In this document: in pieces, positions 13,201-25,157 of the stretch
How the letters are laid out: each line of letters starts with the position of its first letter
Numbering within the stretch: the first letter of the stretch is position 1
Source: Erigeron canadensis
Lineage: Eukaryota > Streptophyta > Magnoliopsida > Asterales > Asteraceae
Direction of reading: 5' to 3'
NCBI RefSeq assembly: GCF_010389155.1
Contig: NC_057767.1
Span: forward strand, 28,553,295-28,617,294
DNA: 64,000 nt
Program-made: the position numbers and the translations under genes
The notes under the pieces: generated by a model
Databases searched by the model: none
The model's input: the letters and a program-made list of their open reading frames with translations, nothing else
What the model was told of the DNA's origin: nothing

Positions 13201-13881
13201 AAGAAGAGCATCATCATCATCATCAAATGGATACTAACATAAAAAATATTTAATTACCAGCATCTTAGTGCTTCAACAACAGAACATGGAGGAAAGCTAT
13301 GGAAAAGAGAACCAACTCCAGAATCCATCTTAAACCTGCCCACTGCAAAAAGGTTGATATAAATTGAGCCAAAAAGGAACATAAACACAATTCTAATCAA
13401 GTACTAAAAAACTCACCTGGTAAGATGATCAAACTGTATCACATGATAAGTTCTGCCCAGCTAGATCAGCTAGTCAACAATAATTTCATCTAAAAGTTAA
13501 CCACAAATTCAATTTAGAACAAACTGATTGCTAATAACGTGATCATCACCAGCTGAATCACCACGATATATAATCGAACATATACAACAAAAAGAGACAT
13601 TTCCAAACATTTGTATCTAACTACATGTTTCACATAAACTAAACACCAATGAGCACCCAGCAAAAAGAAAGGCATTTATTACCAGAAAACTAGCAGGAAC
13701 TCAGCATAATGCACTCAAGATAACATCTCAGTCCTCAAGCTGCCATCAGTAAAGACAGGCTAGTATTAAACGGCTATCAACAATACACAACCAAATTGTA
13801 AACGTTTTAAGAGAGATTGGGGACAAAAGATAACATGATGAAAGTCATTTAAAAGATAGCAATTCAAAGTTAACATTAAAA
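10229..13881. other. Gene-poor spacer
   Basis: Several open frames (for example 11657-12013 minus) show no domain, no splice context and no codon bias, and I do not call them genes. The part nearest 13881 should contain the 3' UTR and polyadenylation region of the minus-strand splicing-factor gene. Confidence 0.5.
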
Positions 13882-16800
13882 CTAATGACCAACGCCTTTT
13901 TTGGCTCTCAGAGATTCAAGGGCCCTTTCCCGCAACTCAATTTCAAGTTTCTTTGGATCAGATAATCCCTCTTCATGGCTATCTTGACTCTTATCAAGAT
14001 CTGAAGATGGAGAGACATTCTCTCCGGCTTTCAGTTTGAGCTTCTCTGAGCGTCGACTATCCTTTTTGCGACGTCTTTCTTCCCGTCGTTTACGCTTTTC
14101 TTCTTTCTTCATTCTTCTCTCCTCTTTGCGTCTTCTCTTAGCTTCCTTCTTGCTGTCTGCATGGGAGTCATCACTATCATCATCTGATGAGACATCTTTC
14201 CTTTTTGACCTTTTGTGTTTTCTCCTATGGTCACTTTCCTCAGAGCCAGAATCTAATGACCCACTTCGCTTATGCCTCTCAACTTTTTGCAACAATTTGG
14301 GCAATTTCGTTGCTTCCTGAATCATCTCATCAGCTTTATATCCTTTTTCAGGGCAATGTGTCATGTCATTTGATAATTCAGGATAAATTCTCCTTCCATC
14401 ATCACTCTTGCTGTCAATTTACAAAAAATGAATAATAAGAACACCAACTCATTAAGTGTGTTGCAGAGTATGCTAGATTGCTGGTAAAAGAAAACACCTT
14501 TTACTATCCATAGCTTGAGGGCCACTGGAGTGATGCTGACTAGCTAACTTTTCAGAAGGTTGTTTAGTTTTGTCAAGTTTATCATTTACTGGATTTTTGT
14601 TCTCATATTTGTCTTCCTTCGATCTGTAAAAAAAATAGAAAAGAACACTACCATTCATTTTGGATTCTATAAAGAACCGGTTAAAATCAATATAGGATAG
14701 AGGTATCAAGATGTGCCAGTTGGTTTGGGTTAGTCGTGCCAGATAGCCAAGCTCATACACTTTTTGTCCATTGATTATCATTACAAAATCAATATTATTA
14801 CAACCAAAATCTAAATCTTTGAATAAAAATTTAGGCTATTCACAATCCAATTTGAGTGGCCCCTATTTATCCAATTCTTTATTAGAACTGTTTGAGAGAA
14901 AACACAACCAAAATTGACCCAAGAAACAGGTCAAAATATCTACCTAGAGTATTCATCATATATCGGATAAAGAGCTAACCTGGAAAAAGTCCTTCTTTCC
15001 ACCTCTACACGATCCAAACGATCCTTAGCATTCATACTTCCTCTTTGTCTTGGTGGAGGTATAGGGCTGTCAGAAAACAATAGCATTTGTTAGTAGGTTT
15101 TACAGGACCCTGTCAGCAAAACTGGACATGATAGACTGCATAACAATACATATATGAACAGACACTAACTACACAAAGATATATGGCCTGCAATACCTTG
15201 TCTCCTGACTAAGACTTCTCCCAATGGCTGGTGGAGATGCCGAACGGGGAGACTTATATGGTGAGGATGATAAAGCTTGCTCTCCATTATGAGAGATTCT
15301 ACGACCCTTTGAATCTCTTTCTAAAGACCTTACTGATACAGGTGGATGCTCAGCAGTCTCTTTCCGTGGAGCTTGACGATCAGGAACACTTCTGTGAACA
15401 AATCTGCAAATTTCTTTACGATTCAGAATTGTACAAATAATAAGAGAATATCATAAAGGGAAATATCTAACTTAAAAGTGTCAAAGACCTGTGTTCGTCT
15501 CTTGAAGATTGTACAGGTGATCTCTGCTGATGTTTTGGCGATCCCCTTTTTAGCATTGAAGGGGGTGTAGCATGTTTAGGAGACAACGAAACACGTCCTG
15601 AAGGTGAAGAAGACCTACTTCCTGGAGTTAGGGATCTCTGACGCCCAGGGAAAGTTGTCCTGCGTCGAACTGGAGAAGGAGATCGATGATGTGGACTAGA
15701 TAAAGCTCTTTGATATCGCTGTCTCACAGGAGATGGGGACCTGCCACGAACTGGAGGAGGAGATCTAGAATGCATAGGAGATAGCGACATGTTTCGAGGA
15801 GAAGATTCAGATGAATGTGACCAGGGTCGATAAGGACGTTGCGGCCTGCGTTGAAAAGGGGATGGTGACCTTCGCCTAATAGGGGACCGCGACCTGCGAC
15901 GGATGGGGGATCGCGACCTGCGGCGAATGGGGGATCGCGACCTCCTAAAAGCAGGAGACCGTGACCTCCTGTGAATGGGAGATCGCATCCTACGCCGAAT
16001 GGGGGTCCGTGACCTTCGCCTAATAGGAGTACGCGATCTCCGAATAGGGGAACGTGATCTCCTCCGAGTGGGAGACCGTGACCTTCGCCAGATGGGAGAT
16101 CGTGATCTGTGCCTTATAGTTGACCTTGATGTGCGTCGAACAGGTGACCGTGATCTGTTCAACACTGGTGACCTAGATCTACGTCGTGAGGGAGATTTAA
16201 GCCTTCGCCTTACAGGAGAAGGTGACCTTATGCGCGAACTTGATCCATATCTCTTAGGTGGGGATCGCATACGTGAGTCGACTCGACGAGGTGTTGAAGA
16301 TCTTCTTGATAAAGAGCGGTGCCTCCTTTCAGAAGAAAGGGAACGTCTTGTGGGTTTAGGAGATGCTGACAAGCTTCTTGACCTGAGATGACGATAAACA
16401 CATATTTAACTTTAGTAGGCTGAAAATGAAAGAAAATCTTTACATAATACAAATACCATTACTGAAAATGTAACATGGTTGAGAAGATGGTCAATTAAAA
16501 CAAATAAAATCATCAATGTTTTTATAGTTGACAACACACCTTGAAGGACTTCTAGAATTAGACAAGGACTTGCTAAAGGACCTAGAACGTGCCCGTCTGC
16601 TAAAAAAACAAAACAAAAAAATAATAAGCACTGAGATAGTAAATGCAAGATAATATCAAGATGGAAAGAGTCTGGGACCCTTGAAGTTTAAATCAGTAAT
16701 CAAGATAAATACCGAGGTGGTGACAAAGAATGATCAGCTGAATGTGGAGACGGGTTAATCCTGTAAACGATAAGCAAATAAAGGGAGGTTTTAACAAGGC

Positions 16801-19800
16801 TTTCATATTGACATATAGCTTATATATCACAAGACTTTCATAGTAAAAGTTTTTATTCATGTTCTAAACTTATGTAAATGCTAATATATGATTGTGTTAC
16901 TCTAACCTGGGCAATTCTTGTGTGCCATTCCTCTCATCAGCTTCTTTATCCTCAGCTGACCACTTGCTAGAAAACTTCGTGGGTCTCCTTGAGTGCGGCT
17001 CCAAAGCAGCAGCTTTCACGTTGTCAGCCTCTCTGTCCTACAGTAGTGTGAGGAAAGGACATGAACCCAAAAAATTGCAGAAGCAAGCTGAATATCATAA
17101 AAAAAACCACAAGTCAAAACCAAAAACTTGACCCTATAGAACTAACTCTTGCATAGAAAAAATTAATACCATATTCACTCTTTCTTGCTCATACTCACGG
17201 CCTTCCTTCTCTTTTGTTTTCTTCAATTCTCTGGTTATGCGATCCGTATCCTCCTAAATACATAATACAGTGAGATGGAAAACAACATATAAAAAAACCG
17301 CACAACTCACCAAATATTAAATATAGGATATACCTGCTTCTTCCTAGTTTCTTCCTCCTTGGCATCCAGGAATTGTTGTGGGACCCCACTCGCGTTCTGC
17401 TGCGCACTAAGTAAATGTGTCCAAAGCTCCTTCATAAACTTCCCTGTATTTTTCTCCATAAACCCAGTAAGTGAAATTTGAATCTCTTTGCCATTAACTA
17501 CCTGCATTAAACAAAATGTGCAACAAACTGTCAAAAGTACTTCACATAGCTACATCTAGGGAAAAAGATTCACATAGCTACATCTAGGGAAAAAGATCTA
17601 GTGATATATGTAGCTTTATTCGTCTTGTATACAGAAAAATAATCAAAAGAAAGTAATAATATCGATCAACATGAATACCAAAGCAAATTATTTAAGATGC
17701 CCTTTATGGGTATCTAATAGTCCACTTCCAATAATGTATACTGTACACTAGTATACTTCAATTCTACTCTGATTAATTATAATCCAAACTTTGTTTGTAT
17801 TGTATTCTATAAATGGTAGTAGGTTACCTTCTCCTCAAGAAGACCATAAATGAAATTAATGAGAACCTCGTCCTCAAATCCAAGTAGTTCAGTTACCCTG
17901 TGAGCTATCCATGGCCTCATGACATCCATTTTAACTTTTGTCATGTCCACCTGATACAAGACCGAATTAATGTCAAAAGCAACTTATGACACAGCCAAAG
18001 AGCACAGTAGCACACCTAGTTAAGTAAAGACAACAAAGTTACAGGTAATTGGATCTTTGTGCTAATAATGCAATCATGAAAACTGAAAAACTTCCCTATT
18101 TGATATGTCATGCTAATATTAAAACATCAATTTGATAAAACTTCAGGATAGATGCCTTGCATTCACATAATAACAATTACAAAATAAACCAAATCTTGAT
18201 TTGCCTCCACAGGAATCCTTTTTTATATTTGTTAGTTATATCTGATAGGTACACACATGCTTTTCAATTATCAAATCAAATTTTGCAACTTTCATGGAAT
18301 CATGGGAATGAACCGCCATCAATATCAACATACATACTAGATATAGGGTACATGCAGAGAAAATGACAAAAAGATGCAAAAACACTAAATTACATTAATT
18401 CACTTAAGATTAGGACCATTTACTGATTTTCATATTAAGGCCATGAAGGTTCAAAGTAAAACAAAAAAGAGTTGAAACTTGAGAACATTTAAAAACTTAA
18501 AATACATGAGAACAAATTCAATCACACGCCAATTTCGCAGTTTTCCACCTTTTTTGTGTTCTCATTTGAACCCCTGTAGCTTTTTTTACACACGAATAAA
18601 CATGTAACCGTGTAGTTCTCGCACTTCTTGATCTTTTGTAGTTCTCATTTAAACCCATTCCTCAACTTATATGTGTGTATATATTTATACACTACTATTC
18701 CCCCGTCCTCGAGACTAACAACCCCTAAATCTTCTATTATCTAGAGTTATGATATTCATCATTATACATATGATTACACGCCATCTCTCTAGTCTCTATA
18801 TAATAAAACAAACTTCTTTCTAGAAGGTTTTGTTTGGAAAAGTCCTATGTGGCATGGCTAGAGTGCTAGACACCCTTTACAAATTTCAATATGCATCTAA
18901 TGATATCAATCATATCATATATCAGCTTACTAATTTATGTTATGTCTATTTTCATTTTAACAATTTAAATTAAGTTTTTGTTTTGCCTATCTACTCTTTC
19001 ATCGTTACATATATTGTGAATTTTTCTCTCATGTGCATATATATTCCTTGAATACAAAGCCTCACATAATTAAAATTTGGTTTTTCATCTTTCTCTATCC
19101 TTTTTTTATTACGTTTTAAACACACATTCATCATTATTTGGATAAATAAATGTATATGCACCTTTTGCAATAATGCCGTTATACTAGATAAAAGATACCT
19201 AAAAGAAACATCTATGGCAATGTCGTAATGATGTGTTAATTTAAAATGTCAAGTTCTTGGGCGTGTAGTTAAGTTAGTTAAATGATTGAGCAATTTTGCT
19301 TTTTCAAATTTCAATTAAATGAGGTGAGGTGTTCAATCCTTGTGAGCGACACCACTACTCGCCTAGCAGCTCAGTCAGTTCGATTTACCTCTTACGTGTT
19401 GGGTCTGGGCGGTCTGGCGTCACCTAACCAAACTCGTCATAATAGTTTTTAATACTATCCGCGTGTTACGCAGGTTGATAAGCTAGTTCCAGTATATAGA
19501 ATTCTAATAAATTATCAAAAGCATTTGACTTTTTAACACACAGATCTACATTTATCTCAATTTAATTTCAACAATGACACACATTTATAACACACACACA
19601 CACATATATACATATAGATATACATAATTATATATATATAACGAACCAGATTCTCCAATTCAGGAGGAAACTTCTGAGATTTAAGAAGCTTAGCATGTTT
19701 ATTAGAGAATCGAGTGTCTTGATCAGCCGTAGTTCCCTAAATCCAACGCAAAAATTAATCAATAATTTCATCGATTTCGATTTTTATTATATATACAATA

Positions 19801-19871
19801 TAATATATATATATATATATATATGAATGAGAAATTGAAAGAAAACTTACTCGAAAGAAACCGCCTGACAT
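13882..19871 (-). CDS. SRRM1/SRm160-like splicing factor with PWI domain
   Basis: Thirteen exons give an 851-residue nuclear pre-mRNA splicing co-activator. Exons (minus): 19851-19871, 19647-19736, 17828-17950, 17334-17501, 17170-17253, 16907-17037, 16713-16760, 16540-16599, 15489-16382, 15197-15391, 14980-15066, 14498-14623, 13882-14410. The exon lengths sum to an intact frame and every intron is GT-AG. The N terminus MSGGFFRGT and the helical PWI domain (about residues 25-130, with Pro-Trp-Ile at 50-52) bind nucleic acid in this family. Exon 9 encodes a long tract of RRRSRSPI-type repeats. The last exon adds an acidic/Ser segment and a highly basic KRRRKEERR-type coiled region before the C-terminal GVGH. 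It matches the plant PWI/SR-matrix family (Arabidopsis At2g29210 type). From intron 6 on, every intron is phase 2. Confidence 0.9.
15489..16382 (-). repeat. Tandem 24-30 bp repeats coding the RS tract
   Basis: Within exon 9 of the splicing-factor gene, imperfect direct repeats encode successive RRRSRSPI, RRRSRTPI and similar blocks. They are densest at about 15860-16140. The tract is clearly richer in G and C than its surroundings. Such repeats expand or contract in whole codons. Confidence 0.8.
18784..19486 (+). mobile_element. Non-autonomous Helitron in an intron
   Basis: The 5' end begins TCTCTAGTCTCTATATAA after an A. The 3' end has the hairpin CCGCGTGTTACGCAGG, eight further bases, then CTAG and a T. 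This is the canonical Helitron layout and A/T target. It lies wholly within intron 2 of the splicing-factor gene, in the orientation opposite to transcription. It has no coding capacity. Confidence 0.65.
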
Positions 19872-20432
19872 GATTTAGTGATTAGGGCGAATGAGGATGA
19901 AGCTATGTGAGAGTGTGGGAAGTGTGTGGGAAGTATGTACGAATAATAAGTGCAAATTAGGGTTATGAATGAATGAGGGGAGATTTTTATTTTTAAGGGA
20001 TTGGGGATTTCTATGGTACAAGTTGTTAATGCGTGTTGTATGATGTAAAAGAAAAGATTTTTTAAAGCGTTCCCTTGAAGTTTTGAGGAAATAAGAAAGT
20101 GTAACTCTACCATGTTTTTGAACCGATCGGTTAGTAGTTTTCATGAAATCGGTTCATGAGGGACAGGATGCGATTGGCGAAAATAATCGGCTATTTTTTG
20201 TCGCAAGCATCGACACCTTCCATCGGCAAGGTCAATCGACCACATTTGGCTGATACAAGTGAACGTTGGGCCTGACCATGTGGCTAAAAGTGACCATTTT
20301 TTTTTATAAAATTCGAACGTTAGGAGCGTGTAATTTTGTTTTTTTTTGTTTTTTTAATTTCTATATAAACCACCATCAACAAACATACTACATATTCATC
20401 AAAACAAACCACATGACTCGATGCATTCCCAC
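19872..20432. other. 5' flank of the splicing-factor gene
   Basis: This stretch holds the minus-strand 5' UTR and promoter of the SRRM1-like gene. Part of it (about 20315-20400) resembles the upstream region of the small Harbinger-borne ORFs near 42130 (AATTCGAACGTT followed by a T-rich stretch). No gene was seen. Confidence 0.4.
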
Positions 20433-20816
20433 ATGCTTGGCGATGACAAGCATAAAATCGTCGTCAGGTTTCTGATTGATGACAAACAAGCTCAAAATAC
20501 TGCTCACCTAGTCGAAATTTACGAACTTCGAGCGCACCATAACGAGCTCGATGTCTAGTATGTTGCATACCTGCAACAGAAGGTCGCCTGGTTGGACCAA
20601 ACATTTAAGCAGCTTAATGTTGCCAAAGTTACATTAGCAAAGACACTTGAACACGCTTTATTTTGGCAAGGTAGTGTCGGCGAAGTAGACCCGGGATAGG
20701 AATATGCGACTCCCCCCGATGAGAAGATGAACTCCCCTGAACACTATGAATACATCCATCGCAATGACGGTGAAAGTGACGTGGAGTCTGACGATTCGCG
20801 ATTTCGTTACCCCTAA
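20433..20816 (+). pseudogene. Decayed small transposon-type ORF
   Basis: One frame runs for 128 codons from ATG at 20433 to TAA at 20816 but has two internal TAG stops (after HHNELDV and after EVDPG). The readable peptide includes RFLIDDKQAQNTAHLVEIYE, a coiled-coil-like KQLNVAKVTLAKTLEHA segment and an acidic tail (GESDVESDD). The upstream sequence shares CGAACGTT and a T-rich leader with the element at 41121-42893. I read it as a dead copy of an element-encoded gene. The protein family is not recognised. Confidence 0.5.
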
Positions 20817-22801
20817 GTTGTAATTTTAGTTTTAGGATAATCTTTTAATTTGGTATGTTTTAAATAAATGTAATGTTTAGTTATTTAAATGTTTAATAAA
20901 TGAATTGTTTAAAAAAATTGGTAACTTTTTGCAAGAAATTGGCACTACACCATCACTTTTGGCTATTTTTTGGCAAGAATTTGCTATAGCACGTGACACT
21001 TCCCTATTGGCCGAAAACTTACGAATAGCCAATTTGTTTTTGAGCTTGGAACAAATCATTGCTTCCTTGATATCAAACTTAACTTTGAAGTTATGTTTAC
21101 TACTGTCTTCTTCAATCACTAAATTTGTTGTTTGTAGAAATAAACGTATATCTTAGTTAAAGGTGGTCAGATTTTTATAATTTAAAGATATTGTACATAG
21201 AAAAAGAAAAAAAATTGCTTATGGAAAAAAAATGAAAAGAAAAAGAGATTTGGTTTTTGGATAAACTCAAGAGTGAAGCTTTTTACAAATGAAAAAGACT
21301 TCGCCTTATTATTATTTAAATTTTTATCACAATTTTTTTATATAGATTTCGTTATCCGTAGTTTTAAGGAGCGTTATGAATAACAACTATTAAAATTTAG
21401 TGTACTAAATGGTTATTGGCTGTATCTTTACTTTTTATATATTTACTAAGCGTTATACACTTATACTTACGGCTTACCCTGTATGGTGGTGTTGTCCAAA
21501 TGGCTCAAAGTTGAACAAAGGGATGACAGAGGATTAAAAAGGAATGATTGGATTACTCTTGCCGGTGGATTTGCCAATGTCCTTTTGAATTATCATCTAC
21601 TACTTGACTTGTTATATATTAATGCCCAATTTTTATAGTAAAGATGTATTTGGCCATCTTAGCTCCAAATAGTCACATGGATAGATGTTGAAACTTTTGG
21701 CAATGGTCATTTTGGAAGTGGTTGTATAAGTGTTTTTGTATGTTTTGAAATGCGGATTCTGTCTAAATAGGTTTCAAGTCTTAGTTACAAACTTTCAATG
21801 TTCAGATTTAGTTTTTCAGGTGCAAGAAAATTAGTTGAATGTTGCACATTATGAGACAATGGACCACATTAGTCATGTTTTTGTACGGGATGTGTTGCAT
21901 CTACGAGACATGCGCCACTTTTAAATGGTTTTAAGCAAAGCGCCACATTAGATTATTGATGAGTTGAACGAATCATTCTCAAAGGTTGATGTGTCTCATT
22001 ACGTTGTATATGCGTCACATTGATGTTTTAAGTCATTTGATATGTCATATTAGTCCGTTTCCAGTCTTGGATTATTTTGGTCCTTTCAGTTACGTATAAA
22101 AGTCGGGATATGTCGCATATGTAAGTATCCATAAAAATACTTATGTGTCTATTTTTTAAACAGAGTTTTAAAAATCGAGCATAATAGGTGTCTTCACAAT
22201 AAATGGTCACTAATCTTTGAAGTGCTAGTAGGTTTTACATATTTGCTCAACTCTTGTTCTAGATTAATGTTTTAACTTGGAGTTTTTTGTTTTATTGTTT
22301 CAATTCTTTTAAATGTAAACTATATGTATTTAATATGACAAATTTATAAGGCAAGATTTTGGTATAGTTTTTTTTCTTCCTCGGTTTTAAAATCTGTATA
22401 TCTTCATTTCGGATTTGGCTCATCCATATTTTTAATTAGTTTTTGTTTTAACTTCTTTTGATTTATGTAAACAACAAAACATGTGTATTAACATGTGTAT
22501 TTGTTAAAAAAGAACTCTTAACACAAGGTTATGATATTGGTTTTTTTTTTTCACCTGCTTTAAATTTTACCCACGAGTTATAAAATAAAGAAACAAACCT
22601 ACGAAAAAATTATTGAAACTAGATTACGATTTACAAAGGCTATAATCCTAAATTCTTCGTAATTAAAATTAGCCTAAGAATTAACCAAAACTAAGCACAT
22701 TCTAAGCCTAATCTTTAATCACTTTAGTGGGTTTTTTAGGTTTTTGACATTTTTTGTTTTTGCTTTTTTTTCATTCTTTTAAAATGTAGACAAATTTTTA
22801 A
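20817..22801. other. AT-rich spacer, no gene
   Basis: Overlapping frames on both strands at 20877-21156 are mutual shadows without domains. Nothing else is supportable. Confidence 0.5.
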
Positions 22802-23008
22802 GGTGGTGTTTGGTATTGCGTTTTTTTGTTTTAAAAATAGATTATGCGTTTTCAAAAATGCATTTTGAAAAAACATGCGTGTACATGCTTTTCCAAAACT
22901 GCATTTTCATAGCAAATAATTTCATACAAACATTTTTTTGAAGATTATTTGCGTTTTGCAAACGTAATATTCAGATAACCATTTCGAAACATAATCCCAA
23001 ACACCGTC
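22802..23008. mobile_element. Tourist-like MITE, 207 bp
   Basis: The left end GGTGGTGTTTGGTATTGCG and the reverse complement of the right end, GACGGTGTTTGGGATTATG, form imperfect terminal inverted repeats. The element is flanked on both sides by TAA (22799-22801 and 23009-23011), the 3 bp TWA target duplication typical of PIF/Harbinger MITEs. The interior contains further inverted GCGTTTT motifs. Confidence 0.65.
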
Positions 23009-23217
23009 TAAGCGTGGTTATGGTTTTGGTCTTTTTGCGTTTATTTTCGACTTGACTCATTATTGTTTTTTTTCAAATTATTTTTTGATTCTGATTTTCT
23101 TTATATATTTTTTTAATTTTAATATAAATATGTTATCTGATAAAGTATGGTTATGATTATGATATTGGTTTTAAGTTAAACGATTGTGTATTCAAGCGTA
23201 GTAAATTATATATATAA

Positions 23218-23560
23218 TCTAATAAAACAAATGACTAATTTTTTCTTCTTAAACTTTCAGTATTTGAAAAATCAAAATTACTCCTCTTTTTGATTAACAA
23301 ATTTAAACATCTTTATCTAATATACTTATAATACCTCTTTTAAAATAATTTACAATATAGATCCATCAACCGTTAAAATAACTACACTACCACCTTTAGC
23401 ATCAATTACTTTTACATTCACCATCATCGCCGCCCCTACCCGTCGCCCCCACTACATCCCCCACCACTTCACCACTACCGCCTCCGACACTACGTCGTCA
23501 CCACCTCCGCCATCCGTCGACGCACTATTACCCTTACCGTTGTCGTGAGCATAAGTCTAG
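23218..23560 (+). mobile_element. Non-autonomous Helitron-like copy (family A)
   Basis: It begins TCTAATAAAAC after an A and ends CTAG before a T. The body is the reverse complement of the family members at 2197-2470 and 40423-40707. The GC-rich 3' third is full of CCACCNCC-type triplets. The terminal hairpin is degraded. Confidence 0.6.
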
Positions 23561-23823
23561 TATTAACAAAATTGTATCATTAAAACAAGGAAAAATGATT
23601 AATCGACCTATTTCATATGCCTAAAAATCAACCTAATCATAGATTATATAACATGTGAAAGATCCAATGAATAAAATTAAAAATAAAAAATTAGCGGAGT
23701 TCACAAGTCAAATTATGGAGGCTTTACGTTAATTTTTAGGGGTTGCTTAATTATTTTCCTTGAAATAAAAAAAATCGCAATAGGTAGAACTTTATGACTT
23801 AAAAAACAAAACGAAAAATAAAA

Positions 23824-24868
23824 GGGAAAATTATACTTTTGGTCTCTGAACTTTACACGTTTTTCACTTTTAGTCACTAAACCTCAAAAATTGCAAATTA
23901 TACACTGAACTTGTCACTTTTTTTCACTTTTAGTCACTGCGCCCAGTTTCGTTAGTTTTGCTCTGTTAAGTTGTCCAGATTCGTTAGTTTTTTTTCACTT
24001 TTCGTCCTTCCCATTATTCCATAACTAAAATCGATAATCGACAAACTTCGGTGATGAAAAGTGTAATTTACCTACTTTTTTTTATATATACCTTATTCTT
24101 CTAATTTTTAAATGTTATTATTTTGATTTTTTCTTAATATTTTTACTTTTAATTTTGACTCTAAACATTTTTATTTTAATATATAGTAGGTGTAAATTAA
24201 ATCAATGAAAAGTATATTTAAAAATTAGTTCATTATTATATGTTTTATAACAAATTTATATAACACAGACAAAAATATTTACGGTTAAATCATAAGGCGT
24301 TATAGATTATTAGAAAAACCTACAACACATTACTTTAGATAAACATTACAATATCTTATTTTTTTTTCCGTTTATTAATAATTAATTAAATGAATTAAGA
24401 AAAACTATATAAGAAGACTCAAAATTCAAACATATATAGTCACTAAATAAATCTATCTTTATAAATAAACATTTCAATAACAATTATTTCATCGTCGTTA
24501 AAAATTAAAAAAACAATAATTTTATCTAATTAAACTACTGTATAACCAATAGATAGTAAACTGTAAACATAAAAAAATTGTTTCAAAACATAATAAATGA
24601 ATATGTATTTTCACTAATCGGCCAAAACAATATATAAGATGTGAAGTTGGACCGATTATCGATTTTAGTTATGGAATAATGAGAAGGACAAAAAGTGAAA
24701 ACAAATTAACGAATTTGGGCAAGTTAACGGAGAAAAACTAACAAAGTTGACGCAGTGACCAAAAGTGAAAAAATGTGTCAAGTTCAGTGTATAATTTGCA
24801 ATTTTTAAAGTTTAGTGACTAAAAGTGAAAAATGTGTCAAGTTCAGGGACCAAAAGTGTAATTTTGCC
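23824..24868. mobile_element. DNA transposon with about 230 bp terminal inverted repeats
   Basis: The left end begins GGGAAAATTATACTTTTGG and the reverse complement of the right end begins GGCAAAATTACACTTTTGG. The two arms stay aligned for roughly 230 bp (23824-24060 against 24640-24868), including repeated TTTTCACTTTTAGTCACT motifs. The centre (about 580 bp) is AT-rich and has no ORF. Long arms suggest a Mutator-like or fold-back element. I could not identify a clean 8-11 bp target duplication. Confidence 0.7.
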
Positions 24869-24890
24869 AGAATACTTAATTAATCCCCGG

Positions 24891-24898
24891 TATAAAAG
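24891..24898 (+). promoter_or_regulatory. TATA box of the TFIIA large-subunit gene
   Basis: TATAAAAG sits 260 bp upstream of the ATG at 25158. It is followed by a pyrimidine-rich leader (about 24920-24970), as in many plant promoters. The right end of the transposon at 23824-24868 lies only 22 bp upstream of it. Confidence 0.55.
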
Positions 24899-25157
24899 GA
24901 TGCAAACCTATTTATACATCATTCCTTCCTCTTTTCCCTCATAAATCCATCTCTCCGTTTTTCCGTTCTCCTGAATTTTCCGTCATTCTCACACACACAC
25001 ACCTACTAAAAGCCCTATATTTACCCTCAATTTCCACTTCTTATAAATCATAATAATTCTTAGTATTCAAATTACCAACGAAAAATCCTTAAAACTATAA
25101 TTAGGGTTTTAAATTTTCCCCCCTTCTATTAATTACTCCAAAAATTTTATTAAATAA

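Noticed and set aside
15975..16391. 138-codon plus-strand frame rich in Arg/Asp
   Set aside because: Antisense shadow of the RS-repeat exon of the splicing factor.
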